Shown piece by piece: positions 44,840 through 54,029 of a stretch of 64,000 nt of DNA. The stretch comes from Shewanella canadensis (lineage in GTDB: Bacteria > Pseudomonadota > Gammaproteobacteria > Enterobacterales > Shewanellaceae). Every line of letters begins with the position of its first letter. The stretch's first letter is position 1. Where the stretch lies: contig NZ_RXNU01000001.1 in the NCBI RefSeq assembly GCF_003966225.1, positions 186,001 through 250,000 of the forward strand, given 5' to 3'. The notes beneath the pieces were generated by a model that saw only the letters and a list, made by a program, of their open reading frames with translations, did no database searches and was not told where the DNA came from. Position numbers and translations under genes: made by a program.

Positions 44840-45562
44840 GTGCTTTTAATCCTCAGATCGTTGATTTTAGCAGTCATGTTACTGCTGTCATTTGTTATTG
44901 TTGGCCTTTTCTGTGTCATCAGACCGCGTCATCGTGACAATGTACACATGTTCGCTAAAATATTTTCCTTCGCTGCACCGATATTAGGTATCAAGGTGAT
45001 AGTTCGTAAACCTGCAGCGAAAACAGATGAACCTTGTGTCTTTCTTGCTAATCATCAAAATAATTTTGATATGTTCACCCATACTGCGGCGGTGCCGAAA
45101 GGTACGGTGAGCTTAGGTAAAAAAAGCTTAGCTTGGGTGCCATTTTTTGGTCAGATCTACTGGTTGTCCGGTAATATCTTGATCGACAGAAAAAATCGTA
45201 GCAGAGCCTTCGACACCATGGCTCAAACGGCGAAAAAGATAAAAGAGAAGTGTCTCTCTATCTGGATCTTCCCAGAAGGGACGCGCTCCCGAGGCAAAGG
45301 CTTGTTACCATTTAAGTCTGGCGCTTTCCACACAGCGATAGAAGCCGGGGTTTCTATGGTGCCTGTGCTCGCTTCTAGTCAAGGCCATATAAAACTTAAC
45401 CGCTGGAATAATGGTGTTGTGATCGTAGAGATGATGGAGCCTATCGAAACGAAAGGGTTGGTAAAATCTCAAGTTAAAGAGCTTTCATCCAGAATTCATT
45501 CGATGATGTCGGCCAGACTGACGCAACTCAACATGGAAGCTTCGGCCTTAATGGCTAAGTAG
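44840..45562 (+). CDS. plsC: 1-acylglycerol-3-phosphate O-acyltransferase
   Basis: The 240-residue protein starting at GTG 44840 has a perfect AAGGGAG six bases before it and aligns with the E. coli PlsC N-terminus (about 245 residues); the longer frame to TTG 44783 is not needed. The acyltransferase motifs are intact: NHQNNFD with His72 and Asp77, GKKSLAWVPFFGQ, FPEGTRSRGKG and the later PVLAS. It converts lysophosphatidic acid to phosphatidic acid at the inner membrane. One N-terminal hydrophobic segment anchors it. Confidence 0.95.
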   Translation: MLLILRSLILAVMLLLSFVIVGLFCVIRPRHRDNVHMFAKIFSFAAPILGIKVIVRKPAAKTDEPCVFLANHQNNFDMFTHTAAVPKGTVSLGKKSLAWVPFFGQIYWLSGNILIDRKNRSRAFDTMAQTAKKIKEKCLSIWIFPEGTRSRGKGLLPFKSGAFHTAIEAGVSMVPVLASSQGHIKLNRWNNGVVIVEMMEPIETKGLVKSQVKELSSRIHSMMSARLTQLNMEASALMAK

Positions 45563-45657
45563 TTGTGGCACCAAATAGTCGCGTTATAGGCAAGTGTACC
45601 TCGCATTTTAAATTGTGTTGCGTATAATCACACCGGAATTTTTATTGGGAGTTATCC

Positions 45658-46086
45658 ATGTCAGTTGATCGTTTACTTAAGGCTCAGAAGCAGGAAAATC
45701 TGGAGATCGTTACGGCAATCTTAGATGATGGCTCTAAGCCTGATGCTGAGTACACAATCGAGCACCATTTTTCATCTTCTAACTTTGATCGCCTGGAAAA
45801 AGCGGCGGTTGATGCTTTTAAAGCGGGTTTTGAGGTTAATGATGCCGAAGAGATGGAGCTTGAAGATGGTTCTGTTATCTTCTGTTTCGATGCTATCGCT
45901 CATCATAAGCTTGAAGTGGAAATGTTAGATAAAGCCTGTGAGTCCCTACTCGTATTAGCTGCTAAGCAGAAAGTTGATTATGATGGTTGGGGAACCTTCT
46001 TCATCGATGAAGATGGTAACGAATACATTGACGACGATGAATACGTTGACGATGATGAAGAGTTCGAAGAAAAACCACTTCATTGA
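45658..46086 (+). CDS. rraB: RraB, RNase E activity regulator
   Basis: The 142-residue acidic protein matches Rra[22 protein letters not shown] at the start, [31 protein letters not shown] near residue 110, and a tail made almost wholly of Asp and Glu ([16 protein letters not shown]). RraB binds the degradosome scaffold of RNase E and dampens its activity. GGGAG is ahead of the ATG. A strong bidirectional terminator follows. Confidence 0.95.
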   Translation: MSVDRLLKAQKQENLEIVTAILDDGSKPDAEYTIEHHFSSSNFDRLEKAAVDAFKAGFEVNDAEEMELEDGSVIFCFDAIAHHKLEVEMLDKACESLLVLAAKQKVDYDGWGTFFIDEDGNEYIDDDEYVDDDEEFEEKPLH

Positions 46087-46094
46087 TTTAATAT

Positions 46095-46123
46095 AAAAAT
46101 GCCCATCTTAGATGGGCATTTTT
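46095..46123. terminator. bidirectional rho-independent terminator
   Basis: AAAAATGCCCATC and GATGGGCATTTTT form a 13-bp stem over TTA. It lies between rraB and the convergent diguanylate cyclase gene. Confidence 0.95.
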
Positions 46124-46178
46124 ATTGGGCAGTGTTCTATTATCAGGGTTCTATTTTTATCGTTCAATTTCGGCGAGG

Positions 46179-47150
46179 TTATTCGGCAGAATCCTGATCG
46201 TAAATAACGCAATTATTTCGGCCCGACTCTTTGGCTTGGTACAATGCCCGATCGGCGTAGGCTAACCATTGGCCGCTGTTTTCAAGTTGATCATTAATAT
46301 CGCTGATCCCCATACTCACCGTGACTTTTATCGACTCTTCTTCGAAAACAAGCTCTGATTGTTCAATCTTTTTCCTCAATCTATTCGCGAAGTTAAGTGC
46401 ATCTTTGGCACACGTATGAGCAAGTACCACAGAGAACTCCTCTCCTCCGTATCGCCCTGCACAGTCGGTTTCACGTAAAGATTGTTTTAGCAGATGGGAT
46501 ATATGTTGGATGACCTTATCACCGGCTAAATGGCCATAGTTGTCGTTGATCTTCTTAAAGTGGTCGATATCAAACATGACCAGACTGGTTTTATCGCCGT
46601 AACGACTATGTCGGTCAAACTCTTTTTGCATACACATCTGCCAATGACGACGGTTATGCAGTTGAGTTAAGCCGTCGGTCTGACTCAAGTGCTCTAAACG
46701 TTCATTGGCTGCTTTTAGCTGTAGTTTATTGATGGCTACATCGGTCACATCATAAACGATCATGCTGATATGGGTGATCTGTCCGGTTAACGATGACAGC
46801 GGTAATAGAGTGACATTCTGGTACATAAAATCTGCTCTACCTGTGATAGGGCGGTAGTTTTTAAACTTAAATACATAGGGGCGCTGCTCCCAGCTGATAA
46901 AGGCTCGATTCTTAAGCAGGAAAACCGATTCCATCTTCTGTTTTAACCAAGAAGCCGGTAGATAATCAAATTGCTCGAATAGATTAGAGCCCTTGATGGA
47001 GTTAGGAGAGACGCCGCTGTGGTTCTCCATAAAGCCATTCCAAAGCTGGATATCAAAATTTCTATCTAATACCACTAAGCCAACTTCAATGGTTTGAACC
47101 ATATCTATCAACCAGTGGAGTTCGTTCATTGCGCTTTGGTCATATGACAT
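46179..47150 (-). CDS. PAS-GGDEF diguanylate cyclase
   Basis: The 323-residue cytoplasmic protein has an N-terminal PAS domain (about residues 15-140, with VVLDRNFDIQLWNGFMENHS) and a GGDEF domain with DGLTQLHNRRHW, a metal-binding IDHFKKINDNYGH, and the active-site GGEEF at 235-239. The residues expected at an inhibitory RxxD site are not obvious. It makes cyclic di-GMP. The ATG lies 14 bases after the stop of the CheY-CheC gene, so the two form one operon, giving a plausible signalling pair. Confidence 0.92.
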   Translation of the reverse strand: MSYDQSAMNELHWLIDMVQTIEVGLVVLDRNFDIQLWNGFMENHSGVSPNSIKGSNLFEQFDYLPASWLKQKMESVFLLKNRAFISWEQRPYVFKFKNYRPITGRADFMYQNVTLLPLSSLTGQITHISMIVYDVTDVAINKLQLKAANERLEHLSQTDGLTQLHNRRHWQMCMQKEFDRHSRYGDKTSLVMFDIDHFKKINDNYGHLAGDKVIQHISHLLKQSLRETDCAGRYGGEEFSVVLAHTCAKDALNFANRLRKKIEQSELVFEEESIKVTVSMGISDINDQLENSGQWLAYADRALYQAKESGRNNCVIYDQDSAE

Positions 47151-47164
47151 ATGATTGGTCCAAC

Positions 47165-48160
47165 TTATTCAAACAGGTAACCGAGCTTAAAATTAAGCGT
47201 CGGTAATGAGTCTTCAGTAAACAACAACAGGAGATCGCATTGGATATCATGATCTTCGATGCGGTAATTGATCTCCATTGCCAGAGTTCGGGACCATTTT
47301 TCTGAATTATCATGGATCAGGTCATTGACCGTGCAGTGACGTCCAAGTACGACAGGGTGACTCTGGCTGAACTTCATATGAAGCTGTTCAGATATACCGT
47401 TTAAGAAGGCCCCGATAAGGACGTTACCCGTATCAATCATCACCTCGATTTCGGTATTTCTATCTTCGGGATTTTCCAGCCCCATCAACTTTGCCATGTC
47501 TTTAAACGAAGAGTCATGAAACAATAGCAGGGCTTCACCCGCCACCCCTGCACCGATAAAGCCCTGACATAGAGCCGAAACGGTGCTGCGCTCTTCGGTG
47601 GCCTTGAGCGTCATGGTTAGCTCACTGACTTCGAGCACGTTTACGTTGGGAATGGGCAAGAGTACAAATACATCGAGCAGTTTAGCCAGAAGATCCGCCG
47701 CGCGTCCCATAGCGACATTGGCGACCTCTTGACAGGCATCTCTGAGATCGACCTCTATCATCGGACTTTCGTTCGCCTCTTCACCCAGAGCGATAGTCAG
47801 AATGCCGTACTCTTGCAGAATATTACTGATGGCATCGGCGCTAACCGGCTTTTGAATAAAATCCAGAGCACCTAAGGCCTTAACGCGTTCATGGGCTTTG
47901 ATTTGAATATCGCCGGAAACGACAATCACCAGGGCTGGAAGATCATCTTGCTGGATGGTTTTCAGCACCTCATAGCCATCCATTACCGGCATATTAAGGT
48001 CGAGAAATACAACTTCGCCTTTACCGGCACGAATAGCCTCGATGCCTTCGGCACCATTGTTGGCAAAGGTGATTTCGACATCCCACTCTTTGGGAAGGGT
48101 TCGGGCCATCTGCTTTCTGGCCAGTGCAGAGTCATCGCATATGAGTACTGGGATCGGCAT
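47165..48160 (-). CDS. CheY-like receiver fused to a CheC-like phosphatase domain
   Basis: The 331-residue protein begins with a receiver domain: MPIPVLICDDSALARK, phosphoacceptor region EVVFLDLNMPVMDG near residue 55, and the Lys in IQKPVS. From about residue 140 it resembles CheC/CheX: RDACQEVANVAMGRAADLL and the second helix VMIDTGNVLIGAFLN, each with the E/D-x-x-N pair used for CheY-P dephosphorylation. It may dephosphorylate a partner receiver or itself. It is the first gene of an operon with the diguanylate cyclase. Confidence 0.88.
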   Translation of the reverse strand: MPIPVLICDDSALARKQMARTLPKEWDVEITFANNGAEGIEAIRAGKGEVVFLDLNMPVMDGYEVLKTIQQDDLPALVIVVSGDIQIKAHERVKALGALDFIQKPVSADAISNILQEYGILTIALGEEANESPMIEVDLRDACQEVANVAMGRAADLLAKLLDVFVLLPIPNVNVLEVSELTMTLKATEERSTVSALCQGFIGAGVAGEALLLFHDSSFKDMAKLMGLENPEDRNTEIEVMIDTGNVLIGAFLNGISEQLHMKFSQSHPVVLGRHCTVNDLIHDNSEKWSRTLAMEINYRIEDHDIQCDLLLLFTEDSLPTLNFKLGYLFE

Positions 48161-48464
48161 TATTCTTTTAACATCCTAATTTGCTCATATATTCAAGATA
48201 ACACTTATTATTGAACTCGGTTGTTCAAATGATGAATTATGGGGCAGTAATTATTTTTATTTTATGGGGTTCAACTCTTTTCGAACGATTTTAATGTCTG
48301 AGTTCGGTGAGGTTATGGCTATATTTTATACTTCAGGCCTGCGAAACACCTCTATATCATCCCTGAAGCCTTGAATAGTTTTCGGGCTCTATCAACTCAT
48401 GGGTAAACCTAGCTTCCCATTGTCTATCACTCTGTGTGTAAATAGTAAATCAGAGTGCCATTTT

Positions 48465-48480
48465 TTTGACTCAAGTCAAA
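48465..48480. promoter_or_regulatory. short inverted repeat in divergent promoter region
   Basis: TTTGAC (48465-48470) and GTCAAA (48475-48480) are separated by four bases, the spacing of FNR/CRP-type sites but with TTGAC arms. It lies about 90 bases before the enoyl-CoA hydratase-like gene. The remainder of the 410-base gap 48161-48570 shows nothing else of note. Confidence 0.3.
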
Positions 48481-48570
48481 TTTTCTCTGTATGTTATCGC
48501 TATTAGTTAAATATTCCAAATATGTTAACCTGAAAGCCTGGACTGACCAGTTTGAGCTAGAGAGGGTGAG

Positions 48571-49425
48571 ATGGCAAGGAAGTATATTAAGTTACAAGTA
48601 GTTAATGGAGTGGCGCAAGTCGTTATAGATCGACCAGATAAATATAACGCGCTTAATTTCGCTATGTTTAAGGAGCTGGACGATGTTATCTCTGAGTTGA
48701 GAAAAGATCTGGCGGTTAGAGTCGTAATTTTATCGGGGGCTGGCGGAAACTTCAGTTCCGGTCTCGATGTGAAAAGTGTCATTCAATCGCCCATTCAGCC
48801 GCTCAAATTACTGTTTAAGTGGCTACCCGGCAATGCCAATTTAGCTCAAAGAGTCTCCTTTGGCTGGCGAAATTTACCCATTCCTGTCATCGCTGTGTTA
48901 GAGGGATGCTGTTTTGGTGGCGGAATGCAGATCGCGCTCGGCGCCGATATTCGTATCGCCGCAGAAGATGCCAAGTTATCGATCATGGAGGCTAAGTGGG
49001 GCTTGGTACCCGATATGGCAGGCTTAGTTTCACTGAGAGAGTTGGTCGGTAAAGATCAGGCTCTGCTCTTAACTATGACCGCTAAAATCATGTCGGCCCG
49101 GGAGTCCCTCGATAAGGGGCTGATCACACAAGTAGATAGCGAGCCTATGCAAAGAGCCTTGGCACTCGCCAGCGAGATAGCCAGCACATCACCGGATGCG
49201 AATGCCGCGATCAAGATGAGCATTAATCGCAGCTGGGGCGCGAGTGTCCGAAGTCTACTGTCCCGTGAATCTATCAGTCAGATCAGACTACTTTTAGGCG
49301 GTAACCGGATCATTGCGGCAAAGAGACAATCCCATAAAGCCAAGTCTGACAGTAAACCAGAGCCAAACAGTAAACCAGAATCAGGCACTAAACCAGAATA
49401 CAAACAACGGCAGGCATGGTGGTAA
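48571..49425 (+). CDS. enoyl-CoA hydratase/isomerase-family protein
   Basis: The 284-residue crotonase-fold protein has VVIDRPDKYNALNFAMFKELD, the oxyanion-hole segment GGNFSSGLDVKSV near residue 60 and FGGGMQIALGADIRIAAEDAKL near 115, where Glu residues at the catalytic positions include EAKWGLVPD. It probably hydrates or isomerises an acyl-CoA. The last 30 residues form a low-complexity tail, SDSKPEPNSKPESGTKPEYK, encoded by three 18-bp repeats, outside the family domain. GAGAGGGTGAG precedes the ATG. Confidence 0.88.
   Translation: MARKYIKLQVVNGVAQVVIDRPDKYNALNFAMFKELDDVISELRKDLAVRVVILSGAGGNFSSGLDVKSVIQSPIQPLKLLFKWLPGNANLAQRVSFGWRNLPIPVIAVLEGCCFGGGMQIALGADIRIAAEDAKLSIMEAKWGLVPDMAGLVSLRELVGKDQALLLTMTAKIMSARESLDKGLITQVDSEPMQRALALASEIASTSPDANAAIKMSINRSWGASVRSLLSRESISQIRLLLGGNRIIAAKRQSHKAKSDSKPEPNSKPESGTKPEYKQRQAWW
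49348..49401 (+). repeat. 18-bp tandem repeat in the enoyl-CoA hydratase-like gene
   Basis: Three units (49348, 49366, 49384) follow the pattern gacagtaaaccagagcca with divergence. The period preserves the frame and gives a six-residue repeat of the xSKPEx type at the protein C-terminus. Confidence 0.85.
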
Positions 49426-49451
49426 GCTCAGTGGGACGGCATAACTTTCTT

Positions 49452-49557
49452 TAAGGGTATACCTTGTTAATTCGTTGGGCAAAGCCCTCGATTAACTCCA
49501 GGCAGGTTTGCCAGGCCGTCTCCTGAGTTAAGAGTGAATGACATCAGTTGTAGGCTA
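49452..49557 (-). pseudogene. duplicated 3' end of the DUF3530 gene
   Basis: This 106-base block is a direct duplicate of 49576-49680, the last 105 bases of the adjacent minus-strand gene, with one indel and about ten substitutions. On the minus strand it encodes TQETAWQTCLELIEGF and AQRINKVYP followed by TAA, almost identical to the gene's own end (TQETAWKTCLELIEGF, then AQRINKAYP). Most differences are synonymous. There is no start codon; it is a gene-end fragment. Confidence 0.9.
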
Positions 49558-49574
49558 ATTTCTGTTATATGACT

Positions 49575-50456
49575 CTAAGGGTATGCCTTGTTAATTCGTT
49601 GAGCAAAGCCCTCAATTAACTCCAGGCAGGTTTTCCAGGCGGTCTCCTGAGTCAGATTGAGTGACATCAGTTGCTGGCTATAGCGGTATGGTGAGTTATG
49701 GGGGGAAAGCTCACGCCTTATCTTTACCGTGTCCAGAGAGGCTCTATGCCCATCTCTCGATTGAATATCGAGTACAGGGATCTCTAACTCTGCCAACAAT
49801 TTAGGTAGGGCCTGGTTCTCACCGATTTGACGCATAAATGGATTGATAACGACTAAGATATCTGGCTTTGGCAGTTGATTCTTACTGAGCAGTGAAATAG
49901 TCAGCCCGGCGCCCTGAGCCGTCGTGATGAGCATACGTTTTCCCGGATAGGGTTTACCCAAAGCATCGAGCTGGTTCATGGAATTAACGACAAATAGTTC
50001 CTGTTTTTCCCTTATGTTCTGCCAGTTTTCATCGGTGAACTGCTGAGTGGGCTCATTGCTCTTTTGGATATTTTTCCCTTCCCCGGCCTTAGCAACTTCC
50101 TCGGGGCTGGTTGCGAAATTGGGCGTCATCACGCTGTTGGGCGGTGTTATCGAGATTGTAGCCCATCCCGTATGGGTCAATTCTCGTCGTAAAAACGCCT
50201 GTAGGCCAGCCGAGTCGGCATCCATACCTGTACTGGCAAACATGATAGCCGCTCCCAGCTTTTTCTTACCAATCCAGGAGCGAATAAGCACTTCAGATTT
50301 TTGCTCACCGACATCGATTGAGATCACTTCGTCACTGGGAAGATAGTCATATAGCGACACTTTTTCGGCGGTTTCTGCCCATGCTGTAGAAGATACAGTG
50401 GAAATAACTAAAGAGATAAGCATAAAGCGAAAGGAAAACAGGCGGATAAGACTCAT
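49575..50456 (-). CDS. DUF3530 exported protein
   Basis: The 293-residue protein from the ATG at 50456 has a signal peptide (MSLIRLFSFRFMLISLVIS, cleavage after AWA) and the DUF3530 alpha/beta-hydrolase-like region: KKLGAAIMFASTGMDADSAGL, TGWATISITPPN, and a later LVVINPFMRQIGENQ with a nucleophile-like turn TTAQGAGLTIS. Function is not known. The alternative TTG at 50492 extends it by 12 residues without better support. Its 3' end is duplicated directly downstream (49452-49557). Confidence 0.85.
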   Translation of the reverse strand: MSLIRLFSFRFMLISLVISTVSSTAWAETAEKVSLYDYLPSDEVISIDVGEQKSEVLIRSWIGKKKLGAAIMFASTGMDADSAGLQAFLRRELTHTGWATISITPPNSVMTPNFATSPEEVAKAGEGKNIQKSNEPTQQFTDENWQNIREKQELFVVNSMNQLDALGKPYPGKRMLITTAQGAGLTISLLSKNQLPKPDILVVINPFMRQIGENQALPKLLAELEIPVLDIQSRDGHRASLDTVKIRRELSPHNSPYRYSQQLMSLNLTQETAWKTCLELIEGFAQRINKAYP

Positions 50457-50540
50457 AGAGACCGAACTGAATGTTAATCTGGGATAGAGCAAGTATAACA
50501 GGTTGGAAAAGAAGGTCCTAGATTTCAGGAAACGGAAAGC

Positions 50541-50568
50541 AGGTCCTAGGTTCTAGAACCTAGGACCT
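50541..50568. repeat. perfect 28-bp palindrome
   Basis: AGGTCCTAGGTTCT is followed by its exact complement AGAACCTAGGACCT, and the half-motif CCTAGGACCT extends beyond. A related but imperfect arrangement, CCTAGGcactAGAACCTAGGA, occurs at about 4125-4147 between the GAPDH and arsJ genes. It lies 12 bases after the rapA stop on the minus strand and could act as its terminator, but has no T-run. Confidence 0.7.
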
Positions 50569-50579
50569 AGGACCTGAGA

Positions 50580-53486
50580 TTACGCGTGGCTTACCAGTAC
50601 TAAGCGAATTGCATCGAGCTGTAGCAGACAGCCATCGAGGTATCCGTTGAGTTCATTCATCTGCTCACGGATGTGCTCAAGCTCCTCATCACGGATGTTT
50701 GGGTTCACCACTTTAAGGGCTTCGAGACGCTCTAGCTCCAGCGTGAGCTGAGAGGTCATCTTGGCTCTGGCACTATCGGCTAAGAGCTTTAGTTCAACTT
50801 CGGCAAACTCTTCGCCCTTGGCAAACAACGGATGTAAAATCGTCTGCGACGCATTCACTAACTTGCTGGCGATATGACGATTAACGGCACTGAGCTGCTT
50901 GTTAAAGCTCTCATAGGTCACATTGTCAGACAGGTTATTACCATTCTTATCCAGTAAGATACGTACCGGCGTTGGCGGCAGGTAACGGTATAACTGGCTG
51001 GACTTAGGCGCCGAAGCATCGGCCATGTAGATCAGCTCAAGGAAGATGGTTCCGGCCGGTAATGCCTTGTTCTTTAACACGGCAACACTGGTGGTACCCG
51101 TCTCAGATGAGGTGATCAGATCCAGTCCTGTCTGTACTATCGGGTGCTCCTGAGTGATAAGCGCAATATCGTCTCGCGACAATGCCATCTCTCTGTCGAA
51201 GGTGACTGTAATGCCATCTTCCGGCAGTCCCGGATAGGTTGGGAACATCATGTGTTCACTCGGGTTCAAGACGATAGCGTTTTCACCACAGTCCTCCTGC
51301 TCGACACCGATAACATCCCACAAGCGTATGACTGAGCCGATAAGCTGAGTATCTTCATCACGAGCGGCCAAGCTTTGCACTAACTTTTTAGCTCGTTCGC
51401 CACCATGCGAGTTAATCTCAAGTAGCTTGTCCCGACCTTGCTCCATCACAGTTTTCAACTCTTTGTATCGAGTCTGGGTATGGTTAAGCAGCTCGGTCAG
51501 CGAGTCATCACTTTGATTAATCAGCACATCTAACAAGGGCTCTGCAAACTCACTGAAGAGAATATGTCCACTCGGGCAAGTCTGCTCAAACGCGTTGAGT
51601 CCTTTGTGGTACCACTGCATCAAGCACTCTTGAGCCGTTTTTTCGAGGTAAGGTACGTGGATCTCGACATCGTTGTTCTGACCGATACGGTCCAGACGGC
51701 CGATACGTTGCTCGAGCAGATCCGGGTTAAGTGGCAGATCGAACAGGATAAGCTGGCTGGCGAACTGGAAGTTACGACCTTCCGAACCAATTTCGCTACA
51801 GATAAGCGCCTGAGCACCACCCGTTTCCTGGGCAAAGTAGGCTCCCGCTTTATCGCGTTCAATGATAGACATGCCTTCATGGAATACGGTCGCCTGAATA
51901 CCTTCACGGGTACGCAATGCCTCTTCGAGGCTGAGCGCTGTTTCTGCCTGACTGGCAATGATCAGTACTTTCTTTCTGCGATTTTCTTTTAAGAAATCGA
52001 TGAGCCAGTCGACTCTGGGGTCGAACTTCCACCAACTGGCGCTGTTGCTGTCAAAATCTTGATAGATTTTTTCGGGACTCAGTGCTTGTTTGACTTTACC
52101 TTGAGTATCGAGATGACCATTCATCATGGCACCGACGCGCGAGGCTGTGACATATTGAGATGGCATCGCCTGAGGATACGCATTGAAGATACGGGTCGGG
52201 AACCCTTTTACCGACGCCCGACTGTTACGGTACAGGACGCGGCCCGTACCATGTCTGTCCAGTAGTTCCTGCAATAGTTCATCGCGGGCGTCCTGCTGTT
52301 GATCGGGATCGATATCTGTCGCCTGAATCACATTAATGCTAGGTGTGATATCTTTTTCAGACAGTAACTCTGTAAGGCTATTGATAGCATCGTCGGGCAG
52401 CTTATTTCCGCTGGCAAGGGCGTCGGCAGCACTGGCAACATCTTTATAGCTGCTCTCCTCTTTAAGGAACGCCTCATAGTCGTAGAAACGATCCGGATCC
52501 AGCAGACGTAAACGGGCAAAGTGACTCTGATGGCCCAATTGATCCGGGGTCGCTGTCAACAAGAGAACGCCGGGGACGACTTCACTGAGCGCTTCTACGA
52601 CACGATATGCACGGCTAGGCGCATCTTCGGTCCACTCCAGGTGATGAGCTTCATCGACGACCATTAGATCCCAGTCGGCATCTAAGGCTTGCTCTAAACG
52701 TTTCTTTTTACGCAGAAGTTCGAGTGAACAGATAACCAGTTGTTCGGTATAGAAAGGGTTATCATTATCGGCATAGGCTTCGATGCATCTGTCTTCATCG
52801 AAGACTGAGAATTTGAGGTTAAACCGACGCAGCATTTCGACCAGCCATTGATGGCGTAGTGTATCGGGTACGATAACTAAAATGCGTTCGGCGCGACCGG
52901 TGAGAAGTTGCTGATGAATAATCAGACCCGCTTCAATCGTCTTACCCAGTCCCACTTCATCGGCCAGCAGTACTCGGGGGGCAAAACGGCGTCCGACTTC
53001 ATGAGCAATCCACTGCTGATGAGGGATCAGACCGACTCTTGGGCCCTGTAAGCCAAGAAGATCAGAGGTTGCTAATTTGTGTCTTAATAACTGGCATTGA
53101 TAGCGGACGCCGAAACGTTCGAGACGATCAATTTGTCCGGCAAAGAGTCTATCTTGTGGTTTATTGAAACGGATATTGTGGTTAAGCAAGGTCTCTCTCA
53201 GACTGGCCTGCTCACCGGTTTCACTATGAATACCATGATAGATGATGAGGTTATCTTTCTCCTCGACTTCACTAACGGTCAGGCTCCAGCCTTCGTGGCT
53301 TTCGGCTTTATCGCCCGGATTAAAAATAACCCGAGTTAAGGGAGCATCGGCGCGTGAGAACAATCTATTCTCATCCGTTGCCGGAAACATCAGGGTGACC
53401 ATACGGCCTTCCAGTGCGACTACTGTACCTAAACCAAGTTCAGATTCGGTATCACTTATCCAGCGTTGACCTAAGGAAAAGGGCAT
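50580..53486 (-). CDS. rapA: RapA, RNA polymerase-associated ATP-dependent translocase
   Basis: The 968-residue Swi2/Snf2-type protein matches RapA over its length, starting [20 protein letters not shown] (N-terminal Tudor-like domains). The ATPase motifs are present: Walker [17 protein letters not shown] near residue 175, the DEAH box in [25 protein letters not shown] and the C-lobe [12 protein letters not shown]. RapA binds core RNA polymerase and recycles it after transcription using ATP. The gene is alone; the following 28-bp palindrome may end it. Confidence 0.97.
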   Translation of the reverse strand: MPFSLGQRWISDTESELGLGTVVALEGRMVTLMFPATDENRLFSRADAPLTRVIFNPGDKAESHEGWSLTVSEVEEKDNLIIYHGIHSETGEQASLRETLLNHNIRFNKPQDRLFAGQIDRLERFGVRYQCQLLRHKLATSDLLGLQGPRVGLIPHQQWIAHEVGRRFAPRVLLADEVGLGKTIEAGLIIHQQLLTGRAERILVIVPDTLRHQWLVEMLRRFNLKFSVFDEDRCIEAYADNDNPFYTEQLVICSLELLRKKKRLEQALDADWDLMVVDEAHHLEWTEDAPSRAYRVVEALSEVVPGVLLLTATPDQLGHQSHFARLRLLDPDRFYDYEAFLKEESSYKDVASAADALASGNKLPDDAINSLTELLSEKDITPSINVIQATDIDPDQQQDARDELLQELLDRHGTGRVLYRNSRASVKGFPTRIFNAYPQAMPSQYVTASRVGAMMNGHLDTQGKVKQALSPEKIYQDFDSNSASWWKFDPRVDWLIDFLKENRRKKVLIIASQAETALSLEEALRTREGIQATVFHEGMSIIERDKAGAYFAQETGGAQALICSEIGSEGRNFQFASQLILFDLPLNPDLLEQRIGRLDRIGQNNDVEIHVPYLEKTAQECLMQWYHKGLNAFEQTCPSGHILFSEFAEPLLDVLINQSDDSLTELLNHTQTRYKELKTVMEQGRDKLLEINSHGGERAKKLVQSLAARDEDTQLIGSVIRLWDVIGVEQEDCGENAIVLNPSEHMMFPTYPGLPEDGITVTFDREMALSRDDIALITQEHPIVQTGLDLITSSETGTTSVAVLKNKALPAGTIFLELIYMADASAPKSSQLYRYLPPTPVRILLDKNGNNLSDNVTYESFNKQLSAVNRHIASKLVNASQTILHPLFAKGEEFAEVELKLLADSARAKMTSQLTLELERLEALKVVNPNIRDEELEHIREQMNELNGYLDGCLLQLDAIRLVLVSHA

Positions 53487-54029
53487 TACTTATTTCTCAT
53501 CTACAGGGTGAATCTCGAGGGGCGCGTATTTTTACCCAAACTCCCTCAAAGTGCAAGGCTCACGGCTCAGTCGCTTGAACAAAATCGGGTACCATTTCGG
53601 GCTAATGCTCCTCTTATCGGAATAAGTCCTTTTCAGTCGTGCTAACGCAGTCATTGCGAGCGGACCAACTCCCGCAAGGCGAGGGGCATCTGGCATTAAG
53701 TGTAGCAAGTTTTTTGTACTTATTGTTCAATTAAAAACGAGTTAAAGGTGCGAAATTATTGAATCTAAATTTGAGCATGAGTTGGGCAGCTTGGCAGTTA
53801 TACTGTGAAAATTAGCCTATGGCTTGGGTATAACCAAGGTGCTCTCAATTATAGAAAGTTCTAAGTAAGTGATTGATGCGTTACTGTATTGGTGTCAGTA
53901 TGGATTTAGGTGATAGCTTTTTATTGTTTAATTCACCGACAGTTTATTCACACTTGTTATTTATACCCGCCCACACAGGAGTAGTTGCAAAGATCTCAAC
54001 ATCAGACCGATAGAAATTATGGAGGCGCC
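53487..54029. other. intergenic region between rapA and the PIN-PhoH gene
   Basis: About 540 bases between divergent genes without a reading frame. It contains the phrase gtcattgcgagcggaccaac (about 53650), which resembles dispersed Shewanella repeats from memory, but no second copy is in this window. The last part is the leader of the gene at 54030. Confidence 0.45.

Noticed and set aside
51144..53469. Several plus-strand open frames inside rapA
   Set aside because: The rapA product is conserved across its full length; these frames are shadows.
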